DNA from: Mesorhizobium sp. Z1-4
Lineage (GTDB): Bacteria > Pseudomonadota > Alphaproteobacteria > Rhizobiales > Rhizobiaceae
Length of the DNA: 64,000 nt
Reading direction: 5' to 3'
Assembly: GCF_004000235.1 (NCBI RefSeq)
Contig: NZ_RCIO01000006.1
Location: 1 to 64,000 of the forward strand
This document shows positions 13,491 to 22,924 of this stretch, piece by piece. Each line of letters begins with the position of its first letter. The first letter of the stretch is position 1. The notes beneath the pieces are model-generated. The model was not told the origin of the DNA, did no database searches, and saw only the letters and a list, made by a program, of their open reading frames with translations. The position numbers were made by a program, and so were the translations under genes.

Positions 13491-15689
13491 ATGGCAGCAC
13501 TGGACGATACCAGGCTGGGCGCTATCGTCTCGGCCCAGATACAGCTTGCCAAGTCGCATGACAGCCGCGAACGCGAGGAGGACCGCTCCAAAGCGCTCGA
13601 TTACTTCCTGGGCACGGCTGAGTCGATGGCGAAGTATATTCCGCCAGAACAAAACCGCTCAAAGGTAGTCAGCCGCGATACCGCAGACACGATTGGCTGG
13701 ATGCTTCCGGGCATCATGCGTGTGTTTACTGCATCCGACCGCATGGCTGAGGCAGAGCCGGTCGGTCAGGAAGACATCGAATTCGCACAGCAGGCCACAG
13801 ACGGCATGAATTATGTCTTCTGGAAGGACAATCGCGGTTATCAGGTCGTCTATAACGCCACCTGGGATGCGCTGCTGACGGGCAATGGCGTTGTCAAGAC
13901 ATGGTACGACGATACGCCGGTCTACACCACGTCATTTCATAGTGGATTGAGCGAGGACCAGCTTGCAGCGCTATTGATGGAGGATAGCACCGGCGAAGCA
14001 CCGGAGGTTCTGGCCCAGTCATCTGAAATCGTGATTGAGACGGATCCGGAAACGGGGATGACCGTTCAAGCCGAGAGCTATGAGGTCAAGATAAAGCGCA
14101 AGAAGGCCGATGGCGTGTTTGTCATCGAAGCCATTCCGCCTGAGCGCTTCCTGATCGATGAAGACGCCATAACGACCGAAGACGCCGCGTTTACCGCCCA
14201 TTGGGAGCGCAAGAGCCGGTCTGAGCTTATTCAGATGGGCTACGACCGCAAGACGGTGCTGGAAATCCCCATGGCAACTCGTAACGAGACGCCAGAGGAA
14301 GCCAGTCGCCGCGCGGCCATGGCGCCGACCGATTCGGCCGACACATCGACAGAGCTTGTCGATTATTACGAGTGCTTTCTGCAAATCGATGCGGATGACG
14401 ATGGCGAGGCAGAACTGGTGCGCGCCTGCTACGCCGGCGGAGACACTGGCAAGCTTTTGCATTGGGAAGTGTGGGAGGATGAAAACCCATTTGACGACAT
14501 TCCATGCGAGCCGATTCCGCACCGCTGGAATGCACGTTCGGTCTTCGATGAGACGCAGGACGTGCAGGACATCAAGACCGTTCTGATCCGCCAGGCCCTC
14601 AACAACGTCTATGCGACGAACAACCCGCAGCGCTTCGCCAAGGGCAAGATCAAGAACATGGACGAGCTGCTATCGCCAACGTTTGGCGGTGTGGTTATAG
14701 GCGAAACGGGCGCGGAGGTCACAGACCTGACGGTGCCCTTCGTTGCCAATCACGCATTCGAGGCGATTGCCTATCAGGACGAGGTTGTGCAACGCCGCAC
14801 GGGTGTTTCGCGGCAGGGCATGGCGCTTGATCCTGAGACGCTACAGAACCAGACGGCCACAGCTTCCCGTCAACAACATGACGCATCCTACAGCCAGGTC
14901 GAGCAGATCGCTCGCAATATGGCGGAATGGGGCTGGAAAAAGGTCTTTCGCAAGCTTCTGCGCCTGATGATCAAGCATCAAGGCCCGCGTTCGCTGATGG
15001 TGAACGGCAAGGCTGTCGATATCGATCCGCGTCACTGGAATGCGGATATGGACGTCACGATCAATGTCGGCCTTGGCACTGGTTCGCGTGATCGCGACCT
15101 TCTGATGCTTGGCCGCATTCTCGACACCCAGATCGGGCTTGCCGACCGTTTCATGCAGACCGGCGCTTTTGATGAGGCAGTGGACATGCTGCCGAAGATC
15201 ATCCGCACGATGACCAAGATGGCGGAGAGTGCTGGCATCCGAAACCCGGAGGATTATTACCCGGAATACACGGATGAAAAGGTTCAGCAGTTGAAACAGA
15301 TAGCAGCGGAACGCAGTCAGCAGCCCCCGCCAGAGCTTCAGAAAGCGCAGATGCAGATTGCAGCCGATGCCGAGAAGGGCAAGGCGCAAATGGCGCTTGA
15401 GGACCAGAAGGCAGCGGTACAGGCTCGCGTCAAGCAGATGGAAGCCGAGGCCAACGAACGCCTTGAAACGCAGCGCATGGATAAGGAATTCGCGCTCAAG
15501 CAATACCAGATGGACCGCGAATTCCAGTTGAAGACGGCCCAGCTCGACGCCGAACTTGCGCTGAAAGAACGCCTTGCGGTGCGCGAGATGGAAATGAAGC
15601 GCGAGCTTGGCTTTTACAACGCCGACACCAAGGCCCAGGTGGCCAGCAGTAAGACATCGGGCGTCCATATGGGCGGCGACCCCGGCTGA
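13491..15689 (+). CDS. portal protein
   Basis: 732 residues directly after terL. The N-terminal half (ALDYFLGTAESMAKYIPPEQNRSKVVSRDTADTIGWMLPGIMRVF) and the central NPFDDIPCEPIPHRWNARSVFDETQDVQDIKTVLIRQALNN match P22/SU10-type portals. Residues about 595-720 are a long charged coiled coil (barrel region) rich in Gln, Lys and Glu. Twelve copies should form the vertex for DNA entry. Confidence 0.9.
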   Translation: MAALDDTRLGAIVSAQIQLAKSHDSREREEDRSKALDYFLGTAESMAKYIPPEQNRSKVVSRDTADTIGWMLPGIMRVFTASDRMAEAEPVGQEDIEFAQQATDGMNYVFWKDNRGYQVVYNATWDALLTGNGVVKTWYDDTPVYTTSFHSGLSEDQLAALLMEDSTGEAPEVLAQSSEIVIETDPETGMTVQAESYEVKIKRKKADGVFVIEAIPPERFLIDEDAITTEDAAFTAHWERKSRSELIQMGYDRKTVLEIPMATRNETPEEASRRAAMAPTDSADTSTELVDYYECFLQIDADDDGEAELVRACYAGGDTGKLLHWEVWEDENPFDDIPCEPIPHRWNARSVFDETQDVQDIKTVLIRQALNNVYATNNPQRFAKGKIKNMDELLSPTFGGVVIGETGAEVTDLTVPFVANHAFEAIAYQDEVVQRRTGVSRQGMALDPETLQNQTATASRQQHDASYSQVEQIARNMAEWGWKKVFRKLLRLMIKHQGPRSLMVNGKAVDIDPRHWNADMDVTINVGLGTGSRDRDLLMLGRILDTQIGLADRFMQTGAFDEAVDMLPKIIRTMTKMAESAGIRNPEDYYPEYTDEKVQQLKQIAAERSQQPPPELQKAQMQIAADAEKGKAQMALEDQKAAVQARVKQMEAEANERLETQRMDKEFALKQYQMDREFQLKTAQLDAELALKERLAVREMEMKRELGFYNADTKAQVASSKTSGVHMGGDPG

Positions 15690-15701
15690 AAGGACTGACA
15701 G

Positions 15702-16064
15702 ATGCAGCGAGAGTATAACGCAAACGCCACTGCGTGGTCCTATGCCGCAGCATCGGGCGGGATCGACAACAGCATGACCGCAGTGACCATCAAGGCGGCG
15801 GCGGGCGCTGGCACGCGCAACTACATCACCGATATTCAAGTCAGTCATGCCACACTGGGCGCAGCGACCGAACTTGCGGTGAGGGATGGGGCTGGCGGGA
15901 CGGTGCTTTGGCGCATGACCCTTGCAACCGGCGCCAACGAAAACATCGGCGTGCACTTCTCGACGCCTCTGGTCGGCTCGCTCAACACATTGCTTGAGGT
16001 CGTTACCCTTACGGGCGTGACCGGCGACGTGCTTGTCAATGCGCAGGGCTTTTCCGCCCCATGA
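15702..16064 (+). CDS. small head protein, beta-rich
   Basis: 120 residues, mostly alternating Val/Thr/Ala strands (NSMTAVTIKAAAGAGTRNYITDIQVS), the look of a beta-sandwich decoration or head-stabilising protein. Position between portal and scaffold supports a head role. It ends in ATGA overlap with the next gene. Confidence 0.7.
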   Translation: MQREYNANATAWSYAAASGGIDNSMTAVTIKAAAGAGTRNYITDIQVSHATLGAATELAVRDGAGGTVLWRMTLATGANENIGVHFSTPLVGSLNTLLEVVTLTGVTGDVLVNAQGFSAP

Positions 16065-16306
16065 CGCCTGAAGAGCGTGATCGTCTGGCAGCGGAAGCCG
16101 CGAGGCTAATGGACAACGAAGCGTTTCAGTGGGCGCTGGCATCCATCCGTTCGGATGCTCTTGAGGGGCTGGTTTCGACGCCAGCCACCGACACGGACAC
16201 AATTCGCGACCGCCAGACCAAGGTGAAAGTCGCAGATGAATTTCTTGATCTGATCGAAGCGGCGATACGCGACGGTCAGCCCAGGAAGGCCGCCGGGATC
16301 GTCTGA
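16061..16306 (+). CDS. small helical protein between portal and scaffold
   Basis: 81 residues, helical and charged (EERDRLAAEAARLMDNEAFQWAL, then RDRQTKVKVADEFLDLIEAAI). Short proteins of this form commonly lie at this place in SU10-like genomes. Function unknown. Confidence 0.7.
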   Translation: MTPEERDRLAAEAARLMDNEAFQWALASIRSDALEGLVSTPATDTDTIRDRQTKVKVADEFLDLIEAAIRDGQPRKAAGIV

Positions 16307-16362
16307 TCCCCGTCAATCCGCCAGTCAACCCTAACGGGAACTGGCAACCCAAGGACATTGTT

Positions 16363-17391
16363 ATGGAGACCGACGACACCCTGACCGGTGGCGAAGAGCT
16401 GTCTATTGAACAGGCAGCAGCCGCTTTCGCCAAGGCAAACACCAAGGAAGCCAAAACCGGCCAATCCGAGGATGATTTGCAGGAGTTGGACGCGGACGAA
16501 AATGCCGACGAAGACCTGACGGAATCCGACGAGGAAGAAGTTGAGGACGAGGACGGCGACCCCGACGAGGAAGAAGGTCAACCCGAAGAGGGTGAGGACG
16601 AAGACGAGCCGGAAACCGAAGGCGGACGTTTCGTAGCCAGTAATGGCCGCGTGAAACTGCCGGACGGAACCACGGCCACCGTTGGCGATCTCATTCAAGG
16701 GAACCTCCGAGACCGGGATTACAGGCAGAAGACAATGGACCTCGCCGAGCAGCGGCGCACGTTCGAGGAAAAATCTTCAGCCTTTCAGGCATCTGAGAAG
16801 CAGGTGAACGAGCAGCGGGAATACATGGTCCGCTTGCTTGAGAGCATAGCGCCGCAACCACCGGACCCGAAGATGATGGAGGAAGACTTTGTCGGATACC
16901 ATCAGCAGAAGGACAATTACGAGCGTTGGCAGGCGCACCTTCACTACCTGAGCCAGCAGGCGGAGGCCTCCAAGCAGGAGGTCGAACACAAGACCGCCGA
17001 GGACAGGAAGCGCAAGGAAACTTCCGAGTGGGAAGCTCTACAGGAAAAGCTGCCGGAACTTCGCGATGAGGCCAAGTTGAAGGTGTTCGCGCAGGACATT
17101 CGTTCTGCCGCACTGAACGCCGGATACAGCCCGCAGGAGATAGCCGAGCACGTTCCCTATGATCACCGCATGGCCCTGGTGCTGCGCAAGGCAGCCAAAT
17201 GGGACAAGCTTCAGGCCAGCAAGCCGAAAGCGCAGGAAAAGATGAAGGGCAAGCCTCCCGTGAACAAGGGCGGCAAGCGCCTTTCCTCCGACGCGCAGAA
17301 AGCACGCCGGGCCAATGATGCCATCCATCGTCTCAAGGAAACGGGCACCGTCGAAGATGCGGCGCGTGCCTATCTCGCTTCGAAAGGATAG
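16363..17391 (+). CDS. scaffolding protein
   Basis: 342 residues immediately before the major capsid gene. The N-terminal 90 residues are extremely acidic (long Glu/Asp runs); the middle and C-terminus are long charged helices with coiled-coil character, ending in a basic tail (KPPVNKGGKRLSSDAQKARR). This acidic-helical-basic layout is typical of scaffolding proteins that guide capsid assembly. Confidence 0.8.
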   Translation: METDDTLTGGEELSIEQAAAAFAKANTKEAKTGQSEDDLQELDADENADEDLTESDEEEVEDEDGDPDEEEGQPEEGEDEDEPETEGGRFVASNGRVKLPDGTTATVGDLIQGNLRDRDYRQKTMDLAEQRRTFEEKSSAFQASEKQVNEQREYMVRLLESIAPQPPDPKMMEEDFVGYHQQKDNYERWQAHLHYLSQQAEASKQEVEHKTAEDRKRKETSEWEALQEKLPELRDEAKLKVFAQDIRSAALNAGYSPQEIAEHVPYDHRMALVLRKAAKWDKLQASKPKAQEKMKGKPPVNKGGKRLSSDAQKARRANDAIHRLKETGTVEDAARAYLASKG

Positions 17392-17396
17392 CCATC

Positions 17397-18374
17397 ATGG
17401 CAACCGTAGCCAATACCGTGTTGACCACGGCGGCTGTCGGTAATCGGGAAGAACTGTCCGATATGGTGGACATGATCACCCCGACCGACACGCCGATCTA
17501 CTCCCTTGCGGGCAAGGAAAAGGCCTCTTCAAAACACCCTGAGTGGGAATATGAAGACCTCGACACGCCCGCCGACAATGCCCAGCCGGAAGGCAACGAA
17601 TACAGCTTCGACGCCGTTACCGCGCCGACCCGTGTGGGCAACTACTGCCAGATCTACACCAAGACCTTCCGCTTCTCTGGCACTCAGCAGGCGGTGGACA
17701 ACGCGGGCAACGCCGAAAAGCGCGCCCACGAATTGATGAAGAAAGGCAAAGCGCTGCGCAAGGACATCGAGCTTTCGATCCTTGCCAATACCGCCTCCAC
17801 CAACACCGACCCGCGCCGGTCTGGCGGTCTTCCGACCTGGTTGACCACCAACGACTCGCGCAACGGCGGCACCGAAGGCGGTTTCTCCAATGGCGTCACC
17901 ACCGTTGAGAGCACCGGCACACAGCGTGCATGGACCAAGGCCCTGACCGATACCGTCTTGCAGTCGATTTACGATGCAGGCGGCGATGTCACGACTGTGG
18001 TCTGCTCGTCCTATAACAAGGGCGTGTTTGCGACCTTCATGTCCGATGCCAACGTGGCGGAGTTCCGTTACGCGGCAGGGCGCGGCACCAACACCATTAT
18101 CGGTACGGCGGATATTTACGAATCTCCGTGGGGACCGGTGAAGGTTGTTGCCAACCGCGTCATGGGCACCGGTGCGGCGTACGCTCGCCGCGTCTTCGCC
18201 CTCGATCCGGGCCGCATCAAGTGGATGACCCTTCGCGCAATCCAGGAAGACAAGGTTGCCAAGACGGGTGACGCTGAAAACGGCGTTCTCATCCATGAAG
18301 GCTGCCTGAAGGTCACCAACGAGGCGGCTCACGGTGTGATCGCTGACGTCTACGGCCTGACGGCCTCGACCTAA
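17397..18374 (+). CDS. major capsid protein, SU10 type
   Basis: 325 residues, HK97-like fold family DUF5309/SU10_MCP as recalled. Supporting segments: MVDMITPTDTPIYSLAGKEKA, QIYTKTFRFSGTQQAVDNAG, a MKKGKALRKDIELSILAN helix and RYAAGRGTNTIIGTADIYESPWGPVKVV. It is preceded by the scaffold and followed by a GC hairpin, as expected for a very highly expressed gene. Confidence 0.92.
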   Translation: MATVANTVLTTAAVGNREELSDMVDMITPTDTPIYSLAGKEKASSKHPEWEYEDLDTPADNAQPEGNEYSFDAVTAPTRVGNYCQIYTKTFRFSGTQQAVDNAGNAEKRAHELMKKGKALRKDIELSILANTASTNTDPRRSGGLPTWLTTNDSRNGGTEGGFSNGVTTVESTGTQRAWTKALTDTVLQSIYDAGGDVTTVVCSSYNKGVFATFMSDANVAEFRYAAGRGTNTIIGTADIYESPWGPVKVVANRVMGTGAAYARRVFALDPGRIKWMTLRAIQEDKVAKTGDAENGVLIHEGCLKVTNEAAHGVIADVYGLTAST

Positions 18375-18383
18375 CCGGACAAA

Positions 18384-18405
18384 GGCTGGGGTTTCGGCCC
18401 CAGCC
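18384..18405 (+). terminator. GC hairpin after major capsid gene
   Basis: GGCTGGGG (18384-18391), loop TTTCGG, CCCCAGCC (18398-18405). No T-run follows, so it may be a partial terminator or an mRNA-stabilising hairpin. Confidence 0.5.
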
Positions 18406-18440
18406 TCCCCATCTCAACCCCAACTAAAAGGACTAGGACA

Positions 18441-18872
18441 ATGGGACTTCGTTTCAATCCGGTGATCGTCACCGACGCCACCACGTACAGCGTCAAGGCT
18501 TACAATTCCGGTGTTCTCCACATCTTCCCCGACCTTACGGCGGACATCACGGTTACCCTCCCGACGCCCGAAGACGGCCTGACCTATGAGTTCTGGTACG
18601 GCGGCGCTGCCGCCGATGCGCAGGACTGGATTATCAAGACCGGCTCCGACAATAGCGTCTATTTTATCGGCGGCGTCGTTCATATGGACGAGGACGCGGC
18701 AGACGCGGAAGTTGCATCCGTCTATTCGGATGGCAATTCCAATTCGCAGCTGACCGTCCTCACGCCCGCTTCCGGCACGGTTCTGAAGCTGCACAGCAAC
18801 GGCTCCAATTGGTATGTCAATGGCATGGTCGTATCGGCTTCGGCTGCTGCGGCTGCTTTTGCCGACCAGTAA
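18441..18872 (+). CDS. decoration-type head protein, single domain
   Basis: 143 residues, with AAAAGGACTAGGACA upstream. The fold is beta-rich: ADITVTLPTPEDGLTYEFWYGG, AQDWIIKTGSDNSVYFIGGVVHM and GTVLKLHSNGSNWYVNGMVV. The same motifs in the same order appear in the C-terminal half of the next gene, so the two are paralogues. Capsid decoration or fibre-like role inferred from position after the capsid gene. Confidence 0.75.
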   Translation: MGLRFNPVIVTDATTYSVKAYNSGVLHIFPDLTADITVTLPTPEDGLTYEFWYGGAAADAQDWIIKTGSDNSVYFIGGVVHMDEDAADAEVASVYSDGNSNSQLTVLTPASGTVLKLHSNGSNWYVNGMVVSASAAAAAFADQ

Positions 18873-18899
18873 GGTAACCCGGGACAAATCTGAATCATG

Positions 18900-18929
18900 G
18901 AGGGGCTGCTTCGGTGGCCCCTCTTGCTT
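18900..18929 (+). terminator. rho-independent terminator
   Basis: GAGGGGC (18900-18906), loop, GCCCCTC (18917-18923), then TTGCTTTT. Confidence 0.65.
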
Positions 18930-18971
18930 TTGACGGGCGCTCCCTCGCCCTAAACCACAGGATGAAACACC

Positions 18972-19652
18972 ATGGCACTTAATCTCGGCGGCTCGAAAAA
19001 CGCCATCCCGAATTCGCGCATCTTGACCAAGCTGAACCAGGCTATTGCCGACAAGATGGAAGACATCGGCACGGCTACGTCTTCCGACATCATGCTCTTT
19101 CTCGATGCGTCTGACGACTACACGCTCAAATATGGCGATGCAGCCAACACGCTTCAGCAGGCAGGCATCACGTCGAGCGCGGCTGAACTCAACATCTTGG
19201 ACGGCGTGACAGCCACCGCCGCAGAAATCAACGGCGCCGCCGATGTGAGCGGGCGGTATGTAGCCATTGCGGACGCAGATTATGCCGTGCTGGCGGCCAA
19301 CAGCGGCAAGACGCACGTCATCGCCAACGTATCGGCGGATCGCACCATCACGCTTCCTGCTGCGGCAGCGGGGCTTGAATACGTGTTCATGGCAGCTGTC
19401 GGCGCGGCTGACGGCCACGACTGGATATTTGTCGCAGGGGACACTTCCGACCTGTTTTATGGCGGGCTTCTTTCGGTTGATACCGATGCAGGCCCGGCGA
19501 CGGTTGCCCTTGTGGCGGCTGACCAGTCTGACGACGATCAACTGCAAGTCAATCTCCCACAGGGCGGCACCTGCATCCGTATGATTTCAGACGGTAGCTT
19601 TTGGTACGTCTCCGGCACGGTGATCTCCGCTGAGGCACCGGTCTTCAGCTAA
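18972..19652 (+). CDS. decoration-type head protein, two-part paralogue
   Basis: 226 residues. An N-terminal part (MEDIGTATSSDIMLFLDASDDYTL, then SSAAELNILDGVTATAAEINGA) resembles repeat segments in fibre and decoration proteins; the C-terminal 130 residues parallel the preceding protein (RTITLPAAAAGLEYVFMA, HDWIFVAGDTSDLFYGGLLSV, TCIRMISDGSFWYVSGTV). Likely surface protein of the head. Confidence 0.75.
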   Translation: MALNLGGSKNAIPNSRILTKLNQAIADKMEDIGTATSSDIMLFLDASDDYTLKYGDAANTLQQAGITSSAAELNILDGVTATAAEINGAADVSGRYVAIADADYAVLAANSGKTHVIANVSADRTITLPAAAAGLEYVFMAAVGAADGHDWIFVAGDTSDLFYGGLLSVDTDAGPATVALVAADQSDDDQLQVNLPQGGTCIRMISDGSFWYVSGTVISAEAPVFS

Positions 19653-19660
19653 TCAGCAAC

Positions 19661-19693
19661 TGGCGGGGGGCTTCGGCCTCGCCATTCTCTTTT
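19661..19693 (+). terminator. terminator after decoration genes
   Basis: TGGCG...GGC (19661-19671), loop TTCG, GCC...CGCCA (19676-19684), then TTCTCTTTT. Confidence 0.5.
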
Positions 19694-19705
19694 CCAGAGG
19701 TACAC

Positions 19706-20044
19706 ATGACCGACATCGGTGAAGTCACGGCCAAAGCGCAGGCCAAGCAGACATTGCGCAAGCAGGCCCGCGAATTAGGGCTTGAAGTGGACAACCGCTG
19801 GTCTGTCGAGACATTGGCGGAGAAGGTTGTCGAAGCACAGTTCGATGCGGCCGACCGCGCCGATCAGGAAGTCATCTCCAAGTCAGACACCTGGATTTAT
19901 CTTCTCAAGGGCGCCTGGCCGACTTCCCAGCAGAAGCATTTCGCCGGTGAAGTGATCAAGGTGCCGGAAGAAATGGCGTTCCGCTGGTACGAAGCGGGCG
20001 CAGCCCGTCCTGCCCGCCCCACCGAAATCCCCGATGCGGAGTAG
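19706..20044 (+). CDS. phage structural-region protein
   Basis: 112 residues. N-terminal helices (QAKQTLRKQARELGLEVDNRWSVETLAEKVVEAQ) with a HeH/SAP-like look, then WIYLLKGAWPTSQQKHFAGEVIKVPEEMAFRWYEAGAARPA, a segment resembling small head-completion proteins. Function not established. Confidence 0.65.
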   Translation: MTDIGEVTAKAQAKQTLRKQARELGLEVDNRWSVETLAEKVVEAQFDAADRADQEVISKSDTWIYLLKGAWPTSQQKHFAGEVIKVPEEMAFRWYEAGAARPARPTEIPDAE

Positions 20045-20047
20045 GGT

Positions 20048-20389
20048 ATGCCGCCGCTGCCTTCGGCCCACGGCCTAAACTGGCTGCTTTTTGACGATGA
20101 TCGGGAAATAGGGCGTAAGGTCTGGCTGGGTTACGACGAAAAGGGCAAGTTTCGTGCTGCCCACGTCGAGCAGGAAATTGACGCAGTTCTGGATGCCAAT
20201 GCGGAAGCCAGAAAGGCAACCGAAGGCCAACGCTTCGGTGATTACAACCGCGTTGCTTCCGTGCCTCTCACGTTCTTCGAAAAGACAGGCCTGGGCGATG
20301 CCGTAGACGCTGGCGACCGCCGCTACCTGTCGAAAATCCTGAACGATTCCGATCATTCGCGCTTTCGTACATCGCGGGGCAAAGTCTGA
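20048..20389 (+). CDS. phage protein of the head-tail joining block
   Basis: 113 residues. DDDREIGRKVWLGYDEKGKFRAAHVEQEIDAVLDANAEARKATEGQRFGDYNRVASVPLTFFEKTGL is a pattern I associate with small conserved proteins in T7-, SU10- and N4-like genomes, placed just before the adaptor gene. Role in the virion is unknown. Its stop overlaps the next start. Confidence 0.7.
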   Translation: MPPLPSAHGLNWLLFDDDREIGRKVWLGYDEKGKFRAAHVEQEIDAVLDANAEARKATEGQRFGDYNRVASVPLTFFEKTGLGDAVDAGDRRYLSKILNDSDHSRFRTSRGKV

Positions 20390-21027
20390 TGGCGATCACC
20401 GATTATGCTTCGCTGAAAACAGCCATCGGCACGCATTCCAAGGTGTCGTCGCTGGCGACGGACGCCGTGGTGGATGACTTCATTCGCTTCGCTACCGAGT
20501 ATTTCAATTTTGGCGGCGATCCCGACACCGATCCGCCCTTGCGCACCCGCGATATGGAAGCGGTGAGCGACCTCACGCCATCAAGCGGCGTGTGCACCCT
20601 GCCGTCCGATTATCTGCAATATCGGCGCGTGGTGGAAAAATCCTCGCCACGCCGTGAGTTGAGGTTCATTACGCCGGATCAGGCAGAGGTTCTTTATCCG
20701 TCTCGTTACTCGGGACCGGGGCTGAATTTCACCATTATCGGCTCAAGCCTCTACACGCTGCCGCTGGTGTCGAACGATGTTGAGCTGACGCACTATCAGG
20801 AAATCCCGAACCTCACGAGCGGGAACACGACTAACTGGCTCCTGACCAAGAACCCGCAGGTCTATTTGCGCGCCTGCCTGATGTTCGCTGCCATCTATCG
20901 CAATGACGATGGAGCGATTGCGAAGGAAACCGCACTAACCCGGTCGATGGTGGCGGGTATGAACGCGGCAGACATGACCGCGAATTACGCACGCGCTGGC
21001 TTGAGCATCAAGGGCTCGACGCCCTGA
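20389..21027 (+). CDS. head-tail adaptor, SU10/gp4 type
   Basis: 212 residues: DYASLKTAIGTHSKVSSLATDAVVDDFIRFATEYFN at the start, PSDYLQYRRVV in the middle, and a C-terminal helical region (PQVYLRACLMFAAIYRNDDGAIAK). This helical-beta-helical arrangement matches adaptor proteins that bind below the portal. Located between head and nozzle genes. Confidence 0.8.
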   Translation: MAITDYASLKTAIGTHSKVSSLATDAVVDDFIRFATEYFNFGGDPDTDPPLRTRDMEAVSDLTPSSGVCTLPSDYLQYRRVVEKSSPRRELRFITPDQAEVLYPSRYSGPGLNFTIIGSSLYTLPLVSNDVELTHYQEIPNLTSGNTTNWLLTKNPQVYLRACLMFAAIYRNDDGAIAKETALTRSMVAGMNAADMTANYARAGLSIKGSTP

Positions 21028-22550
21028 TGATCCCGTTCCCTGAGTTTGCGCCGGATCGTTCCGCCTATTCGCCACAGGCATCGTCGGCCATTCAGAACGT
21101 GTTCCCCGTAGCCGATGGCTGGGGACCGATGCCGACGCTGGAGGACGTTTCAGACGCCCTGCCGACCCGCTGCCTGGGTGCGGTGTCGGCCCGTGACCTG
21201 ACTGGTACATGGTCAACATGGGCCGGGACGCAAACCAAGCTCTACAAACTCAACACGACCGATTATTCGTGGGATGAAGTCACCCGCTCGTCAGGCGGCG
21301 ACTATAACGTACCCACAGGCGACAGGTGGACAAACACCGTCATCGGCAACACGCTGGTCTCGCACCAGATCGCCGACGATATCCAGTATATCGACCTTGT
21401 TTCGGGGACCAATTTCGCGGCATTGTCGGGATCGCCGCCGAAAGCCAAATATTCCTGCATGATGGGCGAAAGCCTGCTGCTCGGTCATCTGGCGAACCTG
21501 CCGAATTACATTCAGTGTTCGGCTTATGGCGATATCGAGGCATGGACGCGTGGCGTGGGCGGGGCATCGCGGCAGGAATTGCCGGACGGCGGCGAGGTCA
21601 CCGGCGTATTCCCGATTGAAAACGGCGCTGTTGTGTTCCAGCGCAACCGCATCAGGCTTGCCACATCGTCATTCGACGCTGCTGGCTTCAATCTGACGAT
21701 TCTGAACCCGGCCAGAGGGGCGATTGCACCGCTTTCCATCGTTCCCATAGGCTATAATCGCTACTTCTATTTGGCCGAGGATGGCTTTTACATCTTTAAC
21801 GGGCAAACGGACGAGCCGGTCGGCCTTGAGCGCGTCGATCGCTGGTTTCTGGGCGGCGATTCCGAAGATTTTGTGTCAGAAGTGGACAAGGACAATCTGA
21901 CCGAGGTCAGGGCATTCCTCGATCCGTTCCGCAAGGCGATTTTCGTCCAATATCCGAAGAAGTCTGGCGGGTCTTATGGCCTGATTGGCCTGAATTACCA
22001 GCTGGCCGGTATGGATGGCAGGCCGGGCCGCTGGTTCCTGCTGGATAACAACGTTGAGGAAATCGTCACCATTGCCACCGCTGGCGTGACTGTCGGCGGC
22101 ATGGCGGCGCTTGGTTACACTACGCTGGCCGATGCAGCGGGAATTGCCGTTGGCGCCCGTATTTTCCAGGGCGGAAAGCCGGTCATCGGTGCGTTCACCA
22201 CGGATCACAAGCTGGCGTATTTCTCCGGCCAGAACCGCGCAGCAACGCTGGAAACGCCGACAGTCCAACTATCGCCCGGCTATCGCTCATTGCTTCAGGA
22301 AGTGGGGCTTGTGGGCGATTTCGACGCCGAGGACGTGACGATACAGATCGGATCTGAGGAACGCCGTGGAGCGGGGCTGTCGTGGGGTAGCGTTGTCTCA
22401 TGCGAAACGGACGGCTCCGGCCTGTTCAAGACGCTTGTGGATGCCCGTTATCATCGGCTGAGGCTGAATATCCCGGCTGGTGCGTCGTGGGAGTCTGCTG
22501 CTGGCGTTGACGACGCTGAGAGCCGGTTTGTCAGGACGGGCCGCACATGA
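21027..22550 (+). CDS. tail nozzle/stabilisation-type protein
   Basis: 507 residues starting in the ATGA-type overlap at 21027. Repeated beta segments with Trp/Gly/Asp turns (WSTWAGTQTKLYKLN, PLSIVPIGYNRYFYLAEDGFYIFNG, GRPGRWFLLDNN) suggest a beta-propeller-like protein of the class that forms tail nozzles in podoviruses. Assignment rests on order and repeat style. Confidence 0.7.
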   Translation: MIPFPEFAPDRSAYSPQASSAIQNVFPVADGWGPMPTLEDVSDALPTRCLGAVSARDLTGTWSTWAGTQTKLYKLNTTDYSWDEVTRSSGGDYNVPTGDRWTNTVIGNTLVSHQIADDIQYIDLVSGTNFAALSGSPPKAKYSCMMGESLLLGHLANLPNYIQCSAYGDIEAWTRGVGGASRQELPDGGEVTGVFPIENGAVVFQRNRIRLATSSFDAAGFNLTILNPARGAIAPLSIVPIGYNRYFYLAEDGFYIFNGQTDEPVGLERVDRWFLGGDSEDFVSEVDKDNLTEVRAFLDPFRKAIFVQYPKKSGGSYGLIGLNYQLAGMDGRPGRWFLLDNNVEEIVTIATAGVTVGGMAALGYTTLADAAGIAVGARIFQGGKPVIGAFTTDHKLAYFSGQNRAATLETPTVQLSPGYRSLLQEVGLVGDFDAEDVTIQIGSEERRGAGLSWGSVVSCETDGSGLFKTLVDARYHRLRLNIPAGASWESAAGVDDAESRFVRTGRT

Positions 22551-22924
22551 CGGTTTCTTTCGATCAAAGGGGCATTCTTCAGCCGCCCGTAACCACGGCA
22601 CTGAGCACGACAAATGCCACAGACGTTTTTACGCCGACCGGCAAGGGCGTCTACAAGATCGCGCTGATCAAGGTCGCGAATGTGGACACTGGCAATACCT
22701 GTCGGGTTGATCTGCACTGGTATGACGGATCGAGCAACAAGCAGTTTTACGAGGGGCAGATCGGGGCTGGTGCCACAGTCGATATCGAGGCGCCGATCCG
22801 TCTCGGACTGGCCAGCGAAGGCAACGAACCGGCACAGAAGATCGTCGCTCAAGCTGAAAACGCAAACTACCTCGTTGTAACGGTTTTTGCCGTTCTGGAT
22901 GCACCGCAAGCCAATGCAAATTGA
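22547..22924 (+). CDS. small beta-rich tail protein
   Basis: 125 residues. VYKIALIKVANVDTGNTCRVDLHWYDGSSNKQFYEGQIGAGATVDI is a beta-sandwich-like pattern similar to 15702-16064. Overlaps both neighbours. Probably a tail or neck accessory protein. Confidence 0.65.
   Translation: MTVSFDQRGILQPPVTTALSTTNATDVFTPTGKGVYKIALIKVANVDTGNTCRVDLHWYDGSSNKQFYEGQIGAGATVDIEAPIRLGLASEGNEPAQKIVAQAENANYLVVTVFAVLDAPQANAN

Noticed and set aside
14841-16454. Leftward 537-codon open frame through the portal gene
   Set aside because: Antisense shadow of the portal and neighbouring genes in high-GC DNA; no ribosome site or recognisable motif.
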